From Sphingomonas yabuuchiae (lineage in GTDB: Bacteria; Pseudomonadota; Alphaproteobacteria; Sphingomonadales; Sphingomonadaceae): a stretch of DNA of 64,000 bases. This document shows positions 61,959-64,000 of this stretch, in pieces. The translations under genes and the position numbers were made by a program. Positions within the stretch are counted from its first letter, which is position 1. Each line of letters starts with the position of its first letter. The DNA lies in NCBI RefSeq assembly GCF_014199595.1, contig NZ_JACHNX010000003.1, positions 186,001 to 250,000 of the forward strand, in the 5' to 3' direction. The notes beneath the pieces were generated by a model. That model was not told where the DNA came from, made no database searches, and worked only from the letters and a program-made list of their open reading frames with translations.

Positions 61959-62381
61959 ATGGCCCGCAAAATCGATCTCGAAGCGCTGTGCGCGCAAAAG
62001 GGACTGCGCATCACCGAACAGCGCCGCGTGATCGCCCGCGTCCTGTCGGAGGCGGAGGACCATCCCGATGTGGAAAAGGTCTATGAGCGCGCCGCCAAGA
62101 TCGATCCCGGCATCTCGATCGCGACCGTGTACCGCACCGTCCGCCTGTTCGAGGAAGCGGGCATCCTGGACCGCCATGATTTCGGCGACGGCCGCGCCCG
62201 CTACGAACCTTCGCCCGAGGCGCATCACGACCATCTGATCGATGTCGAGACCGGCCGCGTGATCGAGTTCGTCGACCCCGAACTGGAACAGCTGCAAAAG
62301 GCGATCGCCGAGAAGCTGGGCTTCCGCCTGGTCGATCACCGGATGGAGCTTTACGGCGTCAGTCTCGACCGCAAGGGATGA
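61959..62381 (+). CDS. fur: Fur-family metalloregulator
   Basis: A protein of 140 residues preceded by GAGG. The winged helix ([38 protein letters not shown]) and the metal site [18 protein letters not shown] are intact. The C-terminal Cys pairs of E. coli Fur are absent, as in many alphaproteobacterial Fur proteins. It should repress iron (or manganese) uptake genes. It is the first gene of fur-plsC-miaB. Confidence 0.93.
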   Translation: MARKIDLEALCAQKGLRITEQRRVIARVLSEAEDHPDVEKVYERAAKIDPGISIATVYRTVRLFEEAGILDRHDFGDGRARYEPSPEAHHDHLIDVETGRVIEFVDPELEQLQKAIAEKLGFRLVDHRMELYGVSLDRKG

Positions 62382-63127
62382 TGGCGGCGGCCGTCCCCGA
62401 CGACGCCGACAGCAAGGGCGGCCTGCGAGCAGCGGGTCGCCTTTTGTGTATCGTGGGCGTGCTGCTGATCGCGCTGGCGCTGCACGGGGCGTGGCGGCTG
62501 GCCGGACGCACCTCGCCCTGGCCGCCCCGCTTCCTGCGCCGGGTCGCGATGATCCTGGGCGCGGACATTCGCGTCGTCGGCACGGCCGAACGCCGCGATG
62601 TGATGATTGCGGCCAATCACCTGAGCTGGATGGATATCCTCCTGCTGGCGGGCACGTCGGGCACCCGTTTCGTCGCCAAGGCGGAGGTGGCGGCGCTGCC
62701 GCTGGTCGGCTGGCTCGCCGGGCTCAACCGCACCCTGTTCGTCGAGCGCGGCGATCGGTTGGGCGTGGGCGATCAGGTCGCGACGATTCGCGCCGCCCTG
62801 ACCGAAGGGCAGCCGTTGGCGGTGTTTCCGGAAGGGACGACCGGCGACGACCTCAGCCTGTTGCCCTTCAAGCCCGCGCTGTTCGCCGCCCTGGTGCCGC
62901 CCGTCCCCGGTATCCGGGTGCAGCCGGTGCGGATCGACTATGGCGCGGCGGCGGGCGATCTGGCCTGGCTCGGCGCCGATCCGGGGGACGCCCATGTCAA
63001 ACGGGTGCTGCGGCGGCGGGGGCGGTTTACCGTCACGCTCCATTATCTCGCGCCATTCGACCCGGCGGACTTCCCCGACCGCAAGGCGATCGCGGCGGAG
63101 GCCCGGCGGCGAATCGTCGAAACCTGA
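62378..63127 (+). CDS. plsC: 1-acylglycerol-3-phosphate acyltransferase
   Basis: A protein of 249 residues. The acyltransferase motifs are NHLSWMD (H-x4-D), LFVERG and [10 protein letters not shown]. An N-terminal membrane helix ([18 protein letters not shown]) anchors it. It makes phosphatidic acid from lysophosphatidate. The ATG overlaps the fur TGA (4 bp). Confidence 0.92.
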   Translation: MMAAAVPDDADSKGGLRAAGRLLCIVGVLLIALALHGAWRLAGRTSPWPPRFLRRVAMILGADIRVVGTAERRDVMIAANHLSWMDILLLAGTSGTRFVAKAEVAALPLVGWLAGLNRTLFVERGDRLGVGDQVATIRAALTEGQPLAVFPEGTTGDDLSLLPFKPALFAALVPPVPGIRVQPVRIDYGAAAGDLAWLGADPGDAHVKRVLRRRGRFTVTLHYLAPFDPADFPDRKAIAAEARRRIVET

Positions 63128-63195
63128 TCTCCGTCGCGGCCAGTGCGCCTTCCCGAAGCTGGCGAGCGGGCGACTTTTACGATAAGGGCCGCGTC

Positions 63196-64000
63196 ATGCC
63201 CGCATCTCCCAAGACCTTCCACGTCAAGTCCTTCGGCTGTCAGATGAACGTCTATGACGGCGAGCGCATGGCCGAATTGATGGCCGCGCAAGGCCTGTCG
63301 ACGACCGACGATGCCAGCGCCGCCGATCTGATCGTCCTCAACACCTGCCACATCCGCGAGCGCGCGACCGAGCGGGTCTACTCGGAGATCGGTCGTCTGC
63401 GGAAGGATGCGGGCGAGCAGGGCCGCAAGCCGATGATCGCGGTCGCAGGCTGCGTCGCCCAGGCCGAAGGGGCGGAGATCGTCCGCCGCGCCAAGGTCGA
63501 TGTGGTCGTCGGCCCGCAGGCCTATCACAACCTGCCCGATCTGGTCGCCAAGGCGGCGGCGGGCGAGGCCGCGCTCGACACCGACATGCCGGTCGAGTCC
63601 AAGTTCGTCCACCTGCCCGGCCGTCGCAAGGTGAACCCCTCCGCCTTCCTGACCGTGCAGGAAGGCTGCGACAAGTTCTGCACCTATTGCGTCGTGCCCT
63701 ATACGCGCGGTGCCGAGGTCAGCCGATCCTATTCGGCGATCATGGACGAGGCGCGGTCGCTGGTCGATGCGGGCGCGCGCGAGATCACGCTGCTGGGCCA
63801 GAACGTCAATGCGTGGAACGATGCCGACGACCGCGGCCTGCATGGCCTGATCCGCGAGTTGGACCGGATTCCGGGGCTGCACCGCATCCGCTACACGACC
63901 AGCCACCCCAACGACATGACGCAGGGGCTGATCGACGCGCACCGCGACGTCGAAAGCCTGATGCCCTTCCTCCATCTGCCGGTGCAGTCGGGCAGCGACC
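63196..64000 (+). CDS. miaB: tRNA 2-methylthio-N6-isopentenyladenosine synthase MiaB, N-terminal part
   Basis: The frame is open from ATG 63196 to the window edge (268 codons). The UPF0004 domain cysteines are in [17 protein letters not shown] and [10 protein letters not shown]. The radical-SAM triplet is CDKFCTYC. Residues [11 protein letters not shown] near the edge continue the barrel. MiaB adds the methylthio group at A37 of tRNAs. The TRAM domain lies beyond the window. Confidence 0.96.
   Translation, partial: MPASPKTFHVKSFGCQMNVYDGERMAELMAAQGLSTTDDASAADLIVLNTCHIRERATERVYSEIGRLRKDAGEQGRKPMIAVAGCVAQAEGAEIVRRAKVDVVVGPQAYHNLPDLVAKAAAGEAALDTDMPVESKFVHLPGRRKVNPSAFLTVQEGCDKFCTYCVVPYTRGAEVSRSYSAIMDEARSLVDAGAREITLLGQNVNAWNDADDRGLHGLIRELDRIPGLHRIRYTTSHPNDMTQGLIDAHRDVESLMPFLHLPVQSGSD

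Overview
The window looks like chromosomal DNA of a sphingomonad (Alphaproteobacteria, Sphingomonadales). It is GC-rich, encodes proteins typical of that order (TorF-type porins, EpsD and PEPxxWA-CTERM proteins, a DUF3035 lipoprotein beside lspA, an alphaproteobacterial RNase E ending in a GWW motif), and its intergenic gaps hold several families of long palindromic repeats. No rRNA, tRNA, CRISPR, insertion sequence or prophage was recognised. Most genes are housekeeping genes, so this is core genome with small lineage-specific inserts.

Layout. 1-4.1 kb: 3' end of a GDPD-like phosphodiesterase, a lipoprotein gene broken by an in-frame TGA, a 2OG-Fe(II) oxygenase, homoserine dehydrogenase and a DnaQ-like exonuclease. 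4.1-7.6 kb, all on the minus strand: an Mrp/ApbC ATPase, a CoA-binding protein and four small exported proteins, three of which share a D-I-x-V-C-G-R-R motif. 7.7-15.5 kb, plus strand: hflK-hflC, a DegP-like protease, a HerA-like ATPase and an OPT transporter. 15.7-21.6 kb, minus strand: a GH130 enzyme paired with a two-domain GT4 protein, then EpsD and a PEP-CTERM protein. 21.7-29.6 kb: queF diverging from an FeS-type photolyase, then sseA-metC-mscS, a TorF porin and an exported protein with three TonB-C-like repeats.

29.8-37.0 kb, minus strand: degenerate GGDEF gene-ribF-ileS-lspA-DUF3035, and thyA-folA. 37.1-46.0 kb: a RadC-type JAB protein, a two-gene exported pair, an exported methyltransferase, prfB, PBP1A, trhO and an amidase. 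46.5-51.2 kb: rne, then an Lrp regulator diverging from methionine gamma-lyase with a clear operator between them. 51.3-56.6 kb, minus strand: a 30-codon membrane ORF, typA and an M16 peptidase. 56.8-64.0 kb, plus strand: an AspH-like hydroxylase, an MCP, nfuA-nitroreductase-tsaB-rimI, and fur-plsC-miaB (miaB runs off the end).

Genes working together. HflKC and DegP serve envelope protein quality control. AmiC and PBP1A serve peptidoglycan turnover and synthesis. ribF, ileS and lspA form the conserved flavin/tRNA/lipoprotein operon. metC, methionine gamma-lyase and homoserine dehydrogenase touch methionine and threonine metabolism. The most novel material is the VCGRR exported-protein cluster, the GH130/GT4 pair, the triple TonB-C protein, the 30-codon membrane ORF, the exported methyltransferase and the palindromic repeat families.
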